Source of the DNA: JBOHUC01 sp050733935 | GTDB taxonomy: Bacteria; Eisenbacteria; RBG-16-71-46; DASYSL01 | DNA length: 37,677 bases | NCBI GenBank assembly: GCA_050733935.1 | Contig: JBOHUC010000048.1 | Span: forward strand, 1 to 37,677 | Direction: 5' to 3' | In this document: positions 30,394-37,677 of the stretch, piece after piece | Position numbering within the stretch: position 1 is the first letter of the stretch | Layout: each line of letters opens with the position of its first letter | Position numbers and translations under genes: made by a program | The notes under the pieces: generated by a model | The model's database searches: none | Seen by the model: only the letters and a program-made list of their open reading frames with translations | Told to the model about the DNA's origin: nothing

Positions 30394-31440
30394 ATGAAAC
30401 TCCTGCGCACGCTGCCCCCTCTCGCACTGGGACTTCTGGTCCTGTCCGGATGCGGCCAGCAAAACCCCGTTGCCACGAACGAATCCACGACGGCCGAGAC
30501 CTATGCGGGTCAGGCAGGCGTTCAGTCCGAAACGGCTGCGCTTCCGGACGAGTTCGAAGTCAGCACCTACGCGGACGGTGAGGCCGCGAAGCCCGACATG
30601 AGCGATTTCGGCGACGCCTCGTTCGGCGCGGATGCCGGAGTCGACTTCGGCATCGGGGCCGGCGGCACGCCGACGACCCTTGCGCCGATCGATCCCGCGT
30701 TCTGGTTCCGCCTCATTCGCAGGCACGAGCGCCGCTTCATCGTCGAGTTCGAGAAGCCCGACACGATGACCGTGATCGCGCACGTCCGCATCGTCGACCG
30801 GCTCCTCGGGACGTTCAACGTCGTCACGAAGCCCGACACGATCGAAGGCGAGATCGTGGCGCGGAACTGGATCCAGAAGCCGCTCGCGGACACGGGCGTT
30901 CGCAAAGCCGTGTTCAAGCGCACGCGCATCGTGCGCGACGGCACCGTGGACGACGGGGAGCGCGATCGCGAAGACCTGGAGGACGGACACCGCGACGGCT
31001 GGTCGCGCTGGCGCCTGGTGGCACTCTCCGGCGTCGAAGTCACCTCGGACGACGGCACGCGCCGCATCGCAAGCGTCCGCATCCAGTCGGGTGACGTCGA
31101 TGCGACGATCACCGATCCGCTCGAGCTCATCCGCGTGCGCGCGGGCCTCATCCATCTGCCACCGGGCACGCCCGTGCTCGTCACCGTGCAGACCGGCGAT
31201 CCTGAGGACGTCGTCGTCCTCTACGCCCGCTGGGGACGGATGCGCTTCCGTCCGGGCGACGTGCCCGGCACGTGGGTCGCGCGCTTCCGCACGCCGCTCG
31301 AGGGGGGCTTGAGGCACATCGCGGTCAACGCTCTGTCGCACGGAACGCTGTTCGACGACGCGGAACCCTACGACTCGAAGGCCTGGGGAATTCCGTTCGT
31401 GGTCGCACCGACGCTCGTCGCGGAGGATCCGGCCCGGTAG
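30394..31440 (+). CDS. Lipoprotein of unknown function
   Basis: The 348-residue protein has a canonical lipoprotein signal ending at C20 (LVLSGCGQQ). An acidic, disordered-looking linker of about 65 residues follows. The folded part starts near PIDPAFWFRLIRRHERRF and is rich in beta strands (VEFEKPDTMTVIAHVRIVD, GVEVTSDDGTRRIASVRI, PVLVTVQTGDPEDVVVLYARW). It resembles immunoglobulin-like or beta-sandwich domains but I cannot name a family. The start at 30394 is marked by GAGGG eight bases upstream. It stands alone, with a palindromic GC element after it. An outer-membrane or periplasmic location is likely from the lipobox. Confidence 0.82.
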   Translation: MKLLRTLPPLALGLLVLSGCGQQNPVATNESTTAETYAGQAGVQSETAALPDEFEVSTYADGEAAKPDMSDFGDASFGADAGVDFGIGAGGTPTTLAPIDPAFWFRLIRRHERRFIVEFEKPDTMTVIAHVRIVDRLLGTFNVVTKPDTIEGEIVARNWIQKPLADTGVRKAVFKRTRIVRDGTVDDGERDREDLEDGHRDGWSRWRLVALSGVEVTSDDGTRRIASVRIQSGDVDATITDPLELIRVRAGLIHLPPGTPVLVTVQTGDPEDVVVLYARWGRMRFRPGDVPGTWVARFRTPLEGGLRHIAVNALSHGTLFDDAEPYDSKAWGIPFVVAPTLVAEDPAR

Positions 31441-31457
31441 GTCGCACCCGAAAGGGA

Positions 31458-31550
31458 GGGCGCGCCCGCAACTGAAGGGGGCGAGGACGTCCGGTGAGCG
31501 CCGGGTTTGCAGCGCCCGTCGCTCCATGGGCAGGACGGCCCGCCCCCTTC
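31458..31550 (+). other. Structured RNA element or terminator between lipoprotein and YkgJ-type genes
   Basis: A GGGCGCGCCC palindrome (31458-31467) is followed by a large foldable element. The outer stem GAAGGGGGCG (31474-31483) pairs perfectly with CGCCCCCTTC (31541-31550); an inner stem CGTCC (31488-31492) pairs with GGACG (31533-31537); and two small hairpins (CCGG...CCGG and GCCC...GGGC) lie inside. GAGTGCTTTT follows. It could be an unusual terminator or a leader RNA of the downstream gene. It matches no riboswitch I recognise. Confidence 0.4.
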
Positions 31551-31592
31551 GAGTGCTTTTGAATGCTTTTCGCTTGTGGGACGGAGCCCGGT

Positions 31593-32345
31593 ATGGAAAC
31601 TGGGCTCATGTCTCCTTCATCGAAGAACGGTCATCCGAAGAAGATCGAAAGCTCGAAGTTTCAGCTGACGGCCGATCCGATCCCCGAGGACGGACCGCTC
31701 ACCGCATCGCAGTCCATGATGCTGTGCGCCGGCTGTGTGCGCTGCTGCACGTACGTCTCGGTCGAGGTGGACCCTCCTGTGACGCCCTGGCAGTACGACC
31801 AGTACGTCTGGCTCCTCTATCACGCGAACGTGTGGATGTACCTCGAGGTGGGCAATCGCTGGTTCGTGCAGTTCGAGACGCGCTGCGAGAAGCTCTCCCC
31901 GCAGGGACACTGCACGGTCCACGGACGTCATCCCGCGCTCTGCAAGGACTACGATCCGCGCTCGTGCGAGCGACGGGCACCGATGGACGACCTGCGCGCG
32001 CGCTTTCACGACGGCGAGGAGCTCCTCGCGTGGCTCGAAAAGAACCGGCCCGTTCAGTACCGCCGCTATCGGGCGTGGTTCGAGAAGGTGCACGCGCCGA
32101 AGCAGTACGCGAACGCGCCCGCCCGGGTGCGCGACACCGGTGCGCCGCGGCGCGGGAATCTCGCGAAGCCGCCGAAGCCCGTGCGCTTCGAGATGCCTCC
32201 CCCGCCCGTCAATCCCCTGCTCTTCCGGACGCCCGCGACACGGGTCGCGTACCGGAAAGTGAGCGGGCCGCAGGGCAACGGCCCGCGGCCCGGTCGAACC
32301 TCGTCGGTGAAACGGCCCCGCCGACCGACGCCATCCGGCGTCTGA
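31593..32345 (+). CDS. YkgJ-type cysteine-cluster protein
   Basis: The 250-residue protein has the Fe-S/zinc cysteine cluster of the YkgJ family: LCAGCVRCCTYVSVEV near residue 45, then RCEKLSPQGHCTVHGRHPALCKDYDPRSCE. The spacing of cysteines (C-x2-C-x2-CC, then C-x8-C ... C-x6-C) fits the family, thought to bind a metal cluster; the biochemical role is unknown. The C-terminal 100 residues are rich in proline, arginine and lysine and may be flexible. I chose ATG 31593 because GGAG lies 6 bases upstream; ATG 31563 and 31608 are alternatives. A hairpin separates it from the convergent OmpA gene 32 bp away. Confidence 0.87.
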   Translation: METGLMSPSSKNGHPKKIESSKFQLTADPIPEDGPLTASQSMMLCAGCVRCCTYVSVEVDPPVTPWQYDQYVWLLYHANVWMYLEVGNRWFVQFETRCEKLSPQGHCTVHGRHPALCKDYDPRSCERRAPMDDLRARFHDGEELLAWLEKNRPVQYRRYRAWFEKVHAPKQYANAPARVRDTGAPRRGNLAKPPKPVRFEMPPPPVNPLLFRTPATRVAYRKVSGPQGNGPRPGRTSSVKRPRRPTPSGV

Positions 32346-32368
32346 GCCGGCGGGCGCAGCGCGCCGGC
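32346..32368. terminator. Hairpin between convergent genes
   Basis: GCCGGCG and CGCCGGC form a 7-bp stem with a 9-base loop, beginning right after the YkgJ-type stop and ending 9 bases before the OmpA stop. It has only a short T stretch, so termination is plausible but not certain. Confidence 0.5.
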
Positions 32369-32377
32369 GCGTTCAGA

Positions 32378-33583
32378 TCAGATCTTCGCGAACTCCACCC
32401 GGCGGTTCATTGCTCGTCCCTCGGGCTTCGCGTTGTTCGCCACCGCCTGCGTGTCCCCCTTGCCGTCAGTCGTGAACCGATCGGCAGCGATTCCAAACTG
32501 CTCGGACAACACCTTTGCGACCGAAGCCGCGCGGCGCTTCGAAAGATCGAGATTGCTCGCGGGCGTTCCGACGTTGTCCGTGTGTCCGGTGATCGCGAGC
32601 TTCACGGTTGGATTCGCCTCCAGGTAGGAAGCCACCTGCCTCAGGATCGGGGCCGACTCGGGAAGCACGACGTCGGAACCCGTGTTGAACCGGATGCCGT
32701 ACGTCACGAACTTCCCTTCCGCGAGCAGATCCTTTGCCGGCTGCGGACCCTCGGCGAATCGCACGTTCGTGATCATCGGCTGGCTCGGGGAGAACATGCG
32801 GAACTCGAAGTCCTTCGGCATCCCCGCGGCAAGCGAGATGTCCGGCACATTCGCGAGCCGCTGCCGATCGATGTAGACCTTGAGGGCCTTCCCGCGCGCC
32901 ATGAGCATCAGGCGATGGCGGCCCGTGTTGCCGGATCCTTCAAGCGGGGTCGAGGAGAAGATCTCGCCACTCCGGAATGCCAGGTCCTGCCCCTGCGGGA
33001 ATGAAGTCTCCCACGTGTACTTTTCCTCCGGGTTGAGCCCGCGGATGAGGATCCCGCTGCCCGGCGGGTCGTTGAGGAAGAAATCGTATTCGAGCGTCCA
33101 GAATTCGGGGAGCTTCGCCATCTCCGGAAGCTTCATACCGATTCGCGCGTCCGGACTCATGCAACGGAGCCAGCGCTCGCCGTTCATCTCGGCGACTTCG
33201 TACGTGCCCTGAGCCAGGTTCCACTTGACGGGGAACTCGCCGAGCTCGTCCTGTGTGAAGTCGTCGAAGAAGAGCAGCTTGTCTCCGGGCACGAAATCGA
33301 ACTTGGTCGAGACCTCCGAGACTTTGGTCGCATTTCCGGACGCGCCGCTGCCGGTGCCCGCCGGCGCCGACTCGCTACCGCTCTCCGCGCCTGCCTTCTC
33401 GGAGGCCGCCTTCTCGCCGGTTCCAGCGGCTTTGTCGATCGCCTCGCCGGTCTTTTTCGTCTGATCGCCGACCTTCTTCTTGATGCTGTCGCCGATGCCG
33501 CCCTTCACGGACGCGGCGGGGGCGAGTGCGAGCGCAGCCACGATCGCGCACACACACGAGGGCAGCAGCCAGGTACGTTTCAT
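32378..33583 (-). CDS. OmpA-family protein with LamG-like middle domain
   Basis: The 401-residue protein has a signal peptide (CVCAIVAALALAPAASV). A lysine- and alanine-rich helical stretch of about 60 residues (KKKVGDQTKKTGEAIDKAAG) follows. A central beta-sandwich at about 98-275 (KLLFFDDFTQDELGEFP, WTLEYDFFLNDPPGSGILI, RHRLMLMARGKALKVYIDRQ) resembles concanavalin/LamG or DUF1080-type folds. A C-terminal OmpA domain (about 290-400) includes IRFNTGSDVVLPES, LAITGHTDNVGTP, LSKRRAASVAKVL and MNRRVEFAKI. The last binds peptidoglycan; the middle domain may bind carbohydrate. AGGAGG precedes the ATG. It is downstream of the NYN gene on the same strand, 138 bp away, and probably has its own promoter. 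Confidence 0.92.
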   Translation of the reverse strand: MKRTWLLPSCVCAIVAALALAPAASVKGGIGDSIKKKVGDQTKKTGEAIDKAAGTGEKAASEKAGAESGSESAPAGTGSGASGNATKVSEVSTKFDFVPGDKLLFFDDFTQDELGEFPVKWNLAQGTYEVAEMNGERWLRCMSPDARIGMKLPEMAKLPEFWTLEYDFFLNDPPGSGILIRGLNPEEKYTWETSFPQGQDLAFRSGEIFSSTPLEGSGNTGRHRLMLMARGKALKVYIDRQRLANVPDISLAAGMPKDFEFRMFSPSQPMITNVRFAEGPQPAKDLLAEGKFVTYGIRFNTGSDVVLPESAPILRQVASYLEANPTVKLAITGHTDNVGTPASNLDLSKRRAASVAKVLSEQFGIAADRFTTDGKGDTQAVANNAKPEGRAMNRRVEFAKI

Positions 33584-33721
33584 CGGTGCCTCCTGAAGCG
33601 GCGGGCCGAAGCAAAGGCTGGATTCAAACCGGGGGGAGGGAGTGTTCCGGGGAGTCTGAATTGCGTGCGGAGCCTAGGTCCACGCGGGCGCGGCGTCAAC
33701 GGGGTTCGCGACGAACCGTGG

Positions 33722-34306
33722 CTATTCCTCTTCCTTCCGCTGATCTTCGAAGAGCTTGAGCCACTCCTCCTTTTCGCGCTTCGATACGTTCCCGGGCTTG
33801 GTCTCCGCGTCCGAACCTTCGGCGGTCGGAGATCCGGTCGCGCGCTCGCCGCCTCCCTTCGAGCCCTTCGATCCGAGCGCGTCTTTCAGCCGTTCCTCGA
33901 CCCGCTCCTTGAAGAGGCTCGCAGCGAAGAGATCAGAGAGAACGACGTTCGCCCCCTGCGCGCGCGCATGACGCGCGATCTCGAGGTCCGAGGTCACGAC
34001 CGTGACTCCGCCGGGCCGGTCGATCCACTCCTCGACCAGCGTGCGAATGAGGTCGTCGGCCTTCTGCGGCGGCTTCGAGAAACGCACCTCGACCCGTGCC
34101 GACTTCGATGCGCGGCGGCTCTCGCCGGCGGGAACGGCGGCGCCGTCGAACACGAGGACGAACTTCGCCTCGCCCTCCGAGCCGACCGACCACGCGAGCA
34201 GGTTCTCGAGCTTCTCGCGCGCGGCGGCGAGGTCCCGGCTCTCGTCCGGACGAAACGCCGGACTTCGCAGAATCACGTTGTAGCCGTCGAGAATGATCGT
34301 GCGCAT
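33722..34306 (-). CDS. NYN-domain (YacP-like) RNA-processing protein
   Basis: The 194-residue protein begins with MRTIILDGYNVILRS, the PIN-like NYN signature with the first metal-binding aspartate. FVLVFDGAAVP, then VVTSDLEIARHARAQGANVV, supply other acidic residues of the active site. The C-terminal 60 residues are charged and low in complexity (SKGSKGGGERATG, then KREKEEWLKLFEDQRKEEE). NYN/YacP proteins (for example Rae1 in Bacillus) are endoribonucleases, often acting at ribosomes. There is no ribosome site; its ATG is 9 bases after the GNAT stop, so it is probably translated by coupling. The target RNA here is unknown. Confidence 0.9.
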   Translation of the reverse strand: MRTIILDGYNVILRSPAFRPDESRDLAAAREKLENLLAWSVGSEGEAKFVLVFDGAAVPAGESRRASKSARVEVRFSKPPQKADDLIRTLVEEWIDRPGGVTVVTSDLEIARHARAQGANVVLSDLFAASLFKERVEERLKDALGSKGSKGGGERATGSPTAEGSDAETKPGNVSKREKEEWLKLFEDQRKEEE

Positions 34307-34315
34307 GGGAGTCGG

Positions 34316-34894
34316 TCAGCGGCCCTCGCTCATGTCCTTCACCTTGCCGTCGTCGGTCTTGCCGTGCTTCGCGTAGAACTCCTCCGCCAGGATGCCCATG
34401 ATCACGACGTCGTGCCACGCGCCGTGGCGGTAGTGCGCTTCCCGCAGGCGGCCTTCCTCCTCGAATCCGAGCTTCTTGTAGGACTTGCGCGCCCGCTCGT
34501 TGTAATCGAAGACACGGAGATGCACGCGATGAAGATTGAGCTCCTCGAACGCGTGGCGAAGTAGGAGGAGCGTCGCTTCTGTTCCGAGACCGCGCCCCCA
34601 GTCCTCCGGGCGCCCGATCACGATGCCGAGCTCGGCGTCGCGGTTCCTGGGATCGATTTGCATGAGGCCGGTCGCGCCGACGTATTCGCCGTCGGTCGTT
34701 TCGATCGCGAGATTCACGAGCGTCGGATCGTCGTTCTTCATCGCACGCTCGATCCACGCCTTCTCCTCGACCACCGACCAGGGACGCATGAACCGGAGGT
34801 AGCGGGTCACGGCGGAGTTGTTCATGGTCGCGAACGCGTTCTTGAGATCGTCCTCGCGCAGCGAGCGCAATCGGACTTTCCGGCCGGTGATCAT
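34316..34894 (-). CDS. GNAT-family N-acetyltransferase
   Basis: The 192-residue protein has the GNAT fold of the RimJ/RimL/SpeG-type group. It opens VRLRSLREDDL, followed by VNLAIETTDGEYVGATGLM and AELGIVIGRPEDWGRGLGTEA; the last includes the acetyl-CoA pyrophosphate loop. LHRVHLRVFDYNERARKSYKK then GFEEEGRLREAHY complete the fold. It acetylates an amine, either a protein N-terminus, polyamine or small molecule; which cannot be told. GGGGGAG sits directly upstream of the ATG. It is followed by the NYN gene 9 bp away, in an apparent two-gene operon. Confidence 0.92.
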   Translation of the reverse strand: MITGRKVRLRSLREDDLKNAFATMNNSAVTRYLRFMRPWSVVEEKAWIERAMKNDDPTLVNLAIETTDGEYVGATGLMQIDPRNRDAELGIVIGRPEDWGRGLGTEATLLLLRHAFEELNLHRVHLRVFDYNERARKSYKKLGFEEEGRLREAHYRHGAWHDVVIMGILAEEFYAKHGKTDDGKVKDMSEGR

Positions 34895-34993
34895 GGCTCC
34901 CCCTTTCTTGTGGCGGGGACTCTAACAAGAGTTGGGACAACGGGGAACGGGGGGCGGGCCGTACGGAGCGTGCCGGGGGCGTGGCGACAGGCG

Positions 34994-34999
34994 TATCCT
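34994..34999 (+). promoter_or_regulatory. TATCCT -10-like box six bases before a start codon
   Basis: TATCCT occupies 34994-34999 and ATG follows at 35006 with no ribosome site between. The geometry equals that of the EVE and zinc-finger genes and suggests a leaderless transcript. No clear -35 was found. Confidence 0.4.
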
Positions 35000-35005
35000 T
35001 GGGCC

Positions 35006-35392
35006 ATGTCGAGCCCCCGCCCTCGTCTCGGCCCTTCCTGTGGCCTTCGTTCCCGCACCGCGCCCGCGGTCGTGCGGTGGCTCTTCGTGGGACTCGCGAC
35101 CGCTCTTTCCTTCCTCGCACCGCCGATGAAGAACGCGGTCGCCGAGCCGGTCGATCCGACTCGGCTTCTCGCGTCGCGTCTCGGACTTCCGGTTCGGGAG
35201 TTTCCGATCGAGGTCATCGGCGAGCGCCTGCGGACGTGGCCGCGGCTCGTCTCGCCCGCCGTGATCGCGCTCGACCGGACGGCGCTCATTCGCACGACGT
35301 ATGCGCATGCGCCCGTGCTACGCGAGCCGCCCGACGGGGGAGACTACCTCCCCGTCACCTACGTGGGGGTGAACCTCCTCTCCCCACCGTAA
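35006..35392 (+). CDS. Small secreted or anchored protein, unknown
   Basis: The 128-residue protein begins with an arginine-containing N-terminus, then a hydrophobic segment (VVRWLFVGLATALSFLAPP) consistent with a signal peptide or anchor. The mature part (VDPTRLLASRLGLPVREFPI, then RTTYAHAPVL, VTYVGVNLLSPP) matches no family I recognise. The start at 35006 lacks a ribosome site but follows a TATCCT box. The final 38 bases overlap the 3' end of the convergent YCF48-type gene. Reality is likely but not certain, because the overlap and the missing ribosome site weaken the case. Confidence 0.55.
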   Translation: MSSPRPRLGPSCGLRSRTAPAVVRWLFVGLATALSFLAPPMKNAVAEPVDPTRLLASRLGLPVREFPIEVIGERLRTWPRLVSPAVIALDRTALIRTTYAHAPVLREPPDGGDYLPVTYVGVNLLSPP

Positions 35393-36773
35393 GCGGTCCC
35401 GATCCGAGAGGAATCACGGGAGGGAAGAGACCACCGCTCGCCGTGTGGAGCATGAGTCCAGACGTGCCCACGGCCCATCCGACACGGTTATCGATGAAGA
35501 ACACGTCCTCGATACCGTTGCTCACGAGCGGCGCGTCCGACGGCAGCTCCTGCTCCTGCCAGTCGAGACCGCCGTTCGCCGTGTAGAGCACGATGGGTTG
35601 AGCGGACAGGATTCCCTTGCCGACGACCCACGCTTCCAACGAAGGCACCATCGGATCGGACGGCCACGCGACCGCGGTGAAATTGCTCTGGGCCCAGGTC
35701 GGGACCTTGAGCGCCCAGAGCGCCGAATCCCCGCTCGCCGACGTGAGCGCAATCCGGTTGTTGTTCCCGGCGGCGATCGCCTCGGTCTTCCCCGCGCGCG
35801 CGACACCCCTCCAGTGGTCGCTCGTCACGAAGTCGGTGTAGCGCCGCCAGTTCACACCGTAGTTGTCGGACGCGAGGATCTCGCCGCCGTCGCCAACGAT
35901 CCAGCCGTATTGGAACGGGTCGTCGGTCAGGGGGGTCGAACCGTCCGAGAGACGCGGGAACGAGACGCTTCGGAGATTCATCCCGCTCACTCCGGGGAGC
36001 AATCGGATCCAGTCCTGGCCCTGGTTCACGGTACGAAGGATGAGCCCGGCATTTCCGACCGCCCAACCGAGCGAGTCGTCCTGAAAGAACACATCATTGA
36101 GCCCCTTCCCGCCATCGGTGTCCGTAGTGACCGGGAACCAGCTCCGTCCTCCGTCCACCGTCCGGATGATGCGCCCGGCATCCCCGACGACCACGCCCAC
36201 CGTACGCGTCGCGAACGCGACCGATTGCAGCGTGTAGCCGGTCGAGTTCGAGCGCTGCGATTCCCACGTCGTGCCCGCGTCGGTCGTGTGGAGGACCACG
36301 CCCTGGTCGCCGACGGCCCAGCCTTCGCGCGAGTCCACGAACCAGACGCCGTGAAGGTCGAGGAGCGTGAAGTTGAGGTCGGACTGATTGACCCAGCCGT
36401 AGCCCGGAAAGACGGTGACCAGGACCGAATCGGACGTGACCCCGCCGCCCGTGGCACGAACCGTCGCCGTTCCCTCGGAGAGCCCCCGCACGCTGCCGGT
36501 GCCGTCGATCGTGACCACCCCGGTGGGCGTGCTGTTGAAGGCGACCTGAGGGCTTGCCACCGGCTGACCTGCCGTGTCGAGCACCGTGAACGTGAACTGG
36601 CCCGTCTGCCCGATGAGAAGCGTGTCGGGACCGTCCGTGATCACGATCGACGAGTAAGTCGGGGCCGGGCCCGGGCCGGGATTGTCGTCATCCCCGCAGC
36701 CGTTTAGCGCTGCGAGAACGCCCGCCAGGGCGACCGCGAACAGGGGCAGGCGGACGGGGGATTTGCTGCGCAT
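35355..36773 (-). CDS. YCF48/BNR-repeat lipoprotein with Ig-like domain
   Basis: The 472-residue protein has a lipoprotein signal ending at C26 (LAALNGCGDDD). A bacterial Ig-like (Big-2-type) domain at about 40-120 includes TFTVLDTAGQPVASPQVAF and TGSVRGLSEGTATVRATG. A propeller of YCF48-like repeats follows: GVWFVDSREGWAVGDQG, VLHTTDAGTTWESQ, SVAFATRTVGVVVGDAGRII, DVFFQDDSLGWAVGNAG and DVFFIDNRVGWAVGTSG. YCF48/HCF136 proteins assist assembly of photosystem II in phototrophs; in other bacteria these repeats serve unknown roles on the surface. GGAGG precedes the ATG. It begins 18 bp after the fatty-acid transporter stop, so the two may form an operon. Confidence 0.9.
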   Translation of the reverse strand: MRSKSPVRLPLFAVALAGVLAALNGCGDDDNPGPGPAPTYSSIVITDGPDTLLIGQTGQFTFTVLDTAGQPVASPQVAFNSTPTGVVTIDGTGSVRGLSEGTATVRATGGGVTSDSVLVTVFPGYGWVNQSDLNFTLLDLHGVWFVDSREGWAVGDQGVVLHTTDAGTTWESQRSNSTGYTLQSVAFATRTVGVVVGDAGRIIRTVDGGRSWFPVTTDTDGGKGLNDVFFQDDSLGWAVGNAGLILRTVNQGQDWIRLLPGVSGMNLRSVSFPRLSDGSTPLTDDPFQYGWIVGDGGEILASDNYGVNWRRYTDFVTSDHWRGVARAGKTEAIAAGNNNRIALTSASGDSALWALKVPTWAQSNFTAVAWPSDPMVPSLEAWVVGKGILSAQPIVLYTANGGLDWQEQELPSDAPLVSNGIEDVFFIDNRVGWAVGTSGLMLHTASGGLFPPVIPLGSGPLTVGRGGSPPRR

Positions 36774-36791
36774 GGGGGATCCTCCGACCGG

Positions 36792-37677
36792 TCAACGTCG
36801 TGCAAAAAGCACGAACGCCAGGGACACGAGAAACGCGTACGGAACGAACAGAATCATACAGTATCCCATGATGTCCTTGAAATCGAGGCGCGCTGCCTTG
36901 AGAAGGGGCAACGCCCAGAACGGTTGAATGAGATCGGTCATCATGTCGCCCCACGCGTACGCGAGAACGGTCCGGCTGGGTGCTACACCGAGCATCTCTC
37001 CCGCCGACAGGATGTACGGAGCTTCGATCGCCCACTTCGATCCGCCCGACGGGACGAAGTAATTCACGAGGCCCGAGTACCAGTACACGAACAGCGGATA
37101 GGTCGCGGGCGTCGTGAGGCGAACGAACGCGTTCCCGAGCACTTCGGTGAGCCCGGATCCCTGGAGGATCCCGTAGATCCCCGCGTAGAACGGAAACTGA
37201 AGGATCACGCCCGAGACGAGGCGCACGCCGTCCTCCGCCGCCGCAAGGAGCGATGACGCGCGGCCGTGGAGCAGAACGGCGAGCGAGAGGAACGCGAAGT
37301 TGACCACGTTGAGCGTGAGCCCGGAGGCGCCCTTCGCGGCGAAGTGGAGCACGAGCCAGAGGAGCCCGAGCCCGCCCACGATCACTCCGAGCCACGGCGC
37401 GCGATCGAGGCGCGCTGCGGGCGAAAGGTCGGAGGTCGCCGTAGAGTCCTTCGGCGCCGTGTCTCCGGCGACGGACAGCTGTGCCGTCCGGATCGCCCGC
37501 TCCGCCTGCGCGCTTTCGAGGAGCGCGGGATCGACGGTGAGCGCCTGCCCCGGGCGCGGATGGAGAACCGCGACGAGCGCGAGCATCACGACGGCCACGA
37601 CCAAGGTGAGCGCGAGATTGAACGGCGAGAAGATCGTCGCCGTGAGAGGGAGCGTCCCCATCGTCTTCTCGAGGAAG
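36792..37677 (-). CDS. AtoE/TIGR00366-type short-chain fatty acid transporter, C-terminal part
   Basis: The frame is open to the right edge (FLEKT precedes the internal ATG at 37661), so the 5' end is outside. The 294 or so residues seen match the C-terminal two-thirds of the SCFA transporter family: LQFPFYAGIYGILQGSGLTE, YWYSGLVNYFVPSGGSKWAI, VLAYAWGDMMTDLIQPFWAL and ILFVPYAFLVSLAFVLF. At least six membrane spans are visible. The protein would import acetoacetate or butyrate-type acids. An inserted charged segment (about 75 residues rich in Ala, Asp and Ser) lies between the first two visible spans. The YCF48-repeat gene follows after 18 bp on the same strand. Confidence 0.9.
   Translation of the reverse strand, partial: FLEKTMGTLPLTATIFSPFNLALTLVVAVVMLALVAVLHPRPGQALTVDPALLESAQAERAIRTAQLSVAGDTAPKDSTATSDLSPAARLDRAPWLGVIVGGLGLLWLVLHFAAKGASGLTLNVVNFAFLSLAVLLHGRASSLLAAAEDGVRLVSGVILQFPFYAGIYGILQGSGLTEVLGNAFVRLTTPATYPLFVYWYSGLVNYFVPSGGSKWAIEAPYILSAGEMLGVAPSRTVLAYAWGDMMTDLIQPFWALPLLKAARLDFKDIMGYCMILFVPYAFLVSLAFVLFARR

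Overview
The window is GC-rich, densely coded DNA from a Gram-negative bacterium. A TonB-dependent receptor, several outer-membrane beta-barrel proteins, OmpA-type proteins and many lipoproteins indicate an outer membrane. FlgD/type-IX-like C-terminal domains on two secreted proteins, Hanks-type kinases fused to TPR and TolB-like modules, a YCF48-repeat lipoprotein and LemA/M48 are typical of uncultured members of the FCB group and neighbouring phyla, such as Candidatus Eisenbacteria or Gemmatimonadota-like lineages. This assignment is an inference from gene content. There are no rRNA or tRNA genes, CRISPR arrays, insertion sequences or phage genes, so it reads as ordinary chromosome.

Layout. 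Positions 1-2.24 kb (minus) hold the 5' part of a TonB-dependent receptor, a small zinc-ribbon protein, and a SelW-like (Rdx family) protein with an in-frame TGA in its CxxU motif followed by a bacterial SECIS-like hairpin: a probable selenoprotein. 2.5-4.1 kb (plus) is a LemA-M48 protease pair. 4.4-10.6 kb contains cell-envelope and secreted proteins: an aromatic-rich secreted protein, a beta-barrel protein, a 14-repeat beta-propeller protein and an M1 aminopeptidase, the last two with FlgD-like tails. 10.6-12.5 kb has an EamA transporter and a glycine-zipper lipoprotein. 12.6-16.7 kb is one giant gene fusing kinase, cyclase-homology, ATPase and TPR modules. 16.8-18.9 kb has a beta-barrel protein and a MarR-NmrA pair. 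19-22.7 kb has an OmpA lipoprotein, a small membrane protein, a ferritin-like protein, a hydrolase and two unrecognised or weakly recognised genes. 22.8-27.2 kb has a PQQ-type sugar dehydrogenase, an NTF2-like protein, DoxX, and a minus-strand operon EVE - DUF2277 - sulfite-oxidase-like molybdoenzyme - cytochrome c. 27.2-30 kb (plus) is a tandem PARP-type zinc-finger protein coupled to a second kinase-TolB-TPR protein. 30-37.7 kb holds a lipoprotein, a YkgJ-type cysteine-cluster protein, an OmpA protein, a NYN nuclease, a GNAT acetyltransferase, a small secreted protein, a YCF48 lipoprotein and a partial AtoE-type fatty-acid transporter.

The most interesting points are the selenoprotein with its SECIS hairpin, which no uninterrupted reading frame reveals, and the divergent EVE / PARP-zinc-finger-kinase locus, whose two start codons flank one perfect 9-bp inverted repeat that also supplies a -10-like TATCCT box to each side. 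The same box-to-start geometry without a Shine-Dalgarno recurs before the MarR gene and the gene at 35006, suggesting leaderless transcripts.

Many long reading frames on the opposite strands of the large genes are compositional shadows and were left out. All functions come from reading translated sequence and known family motifs; no database search was run.
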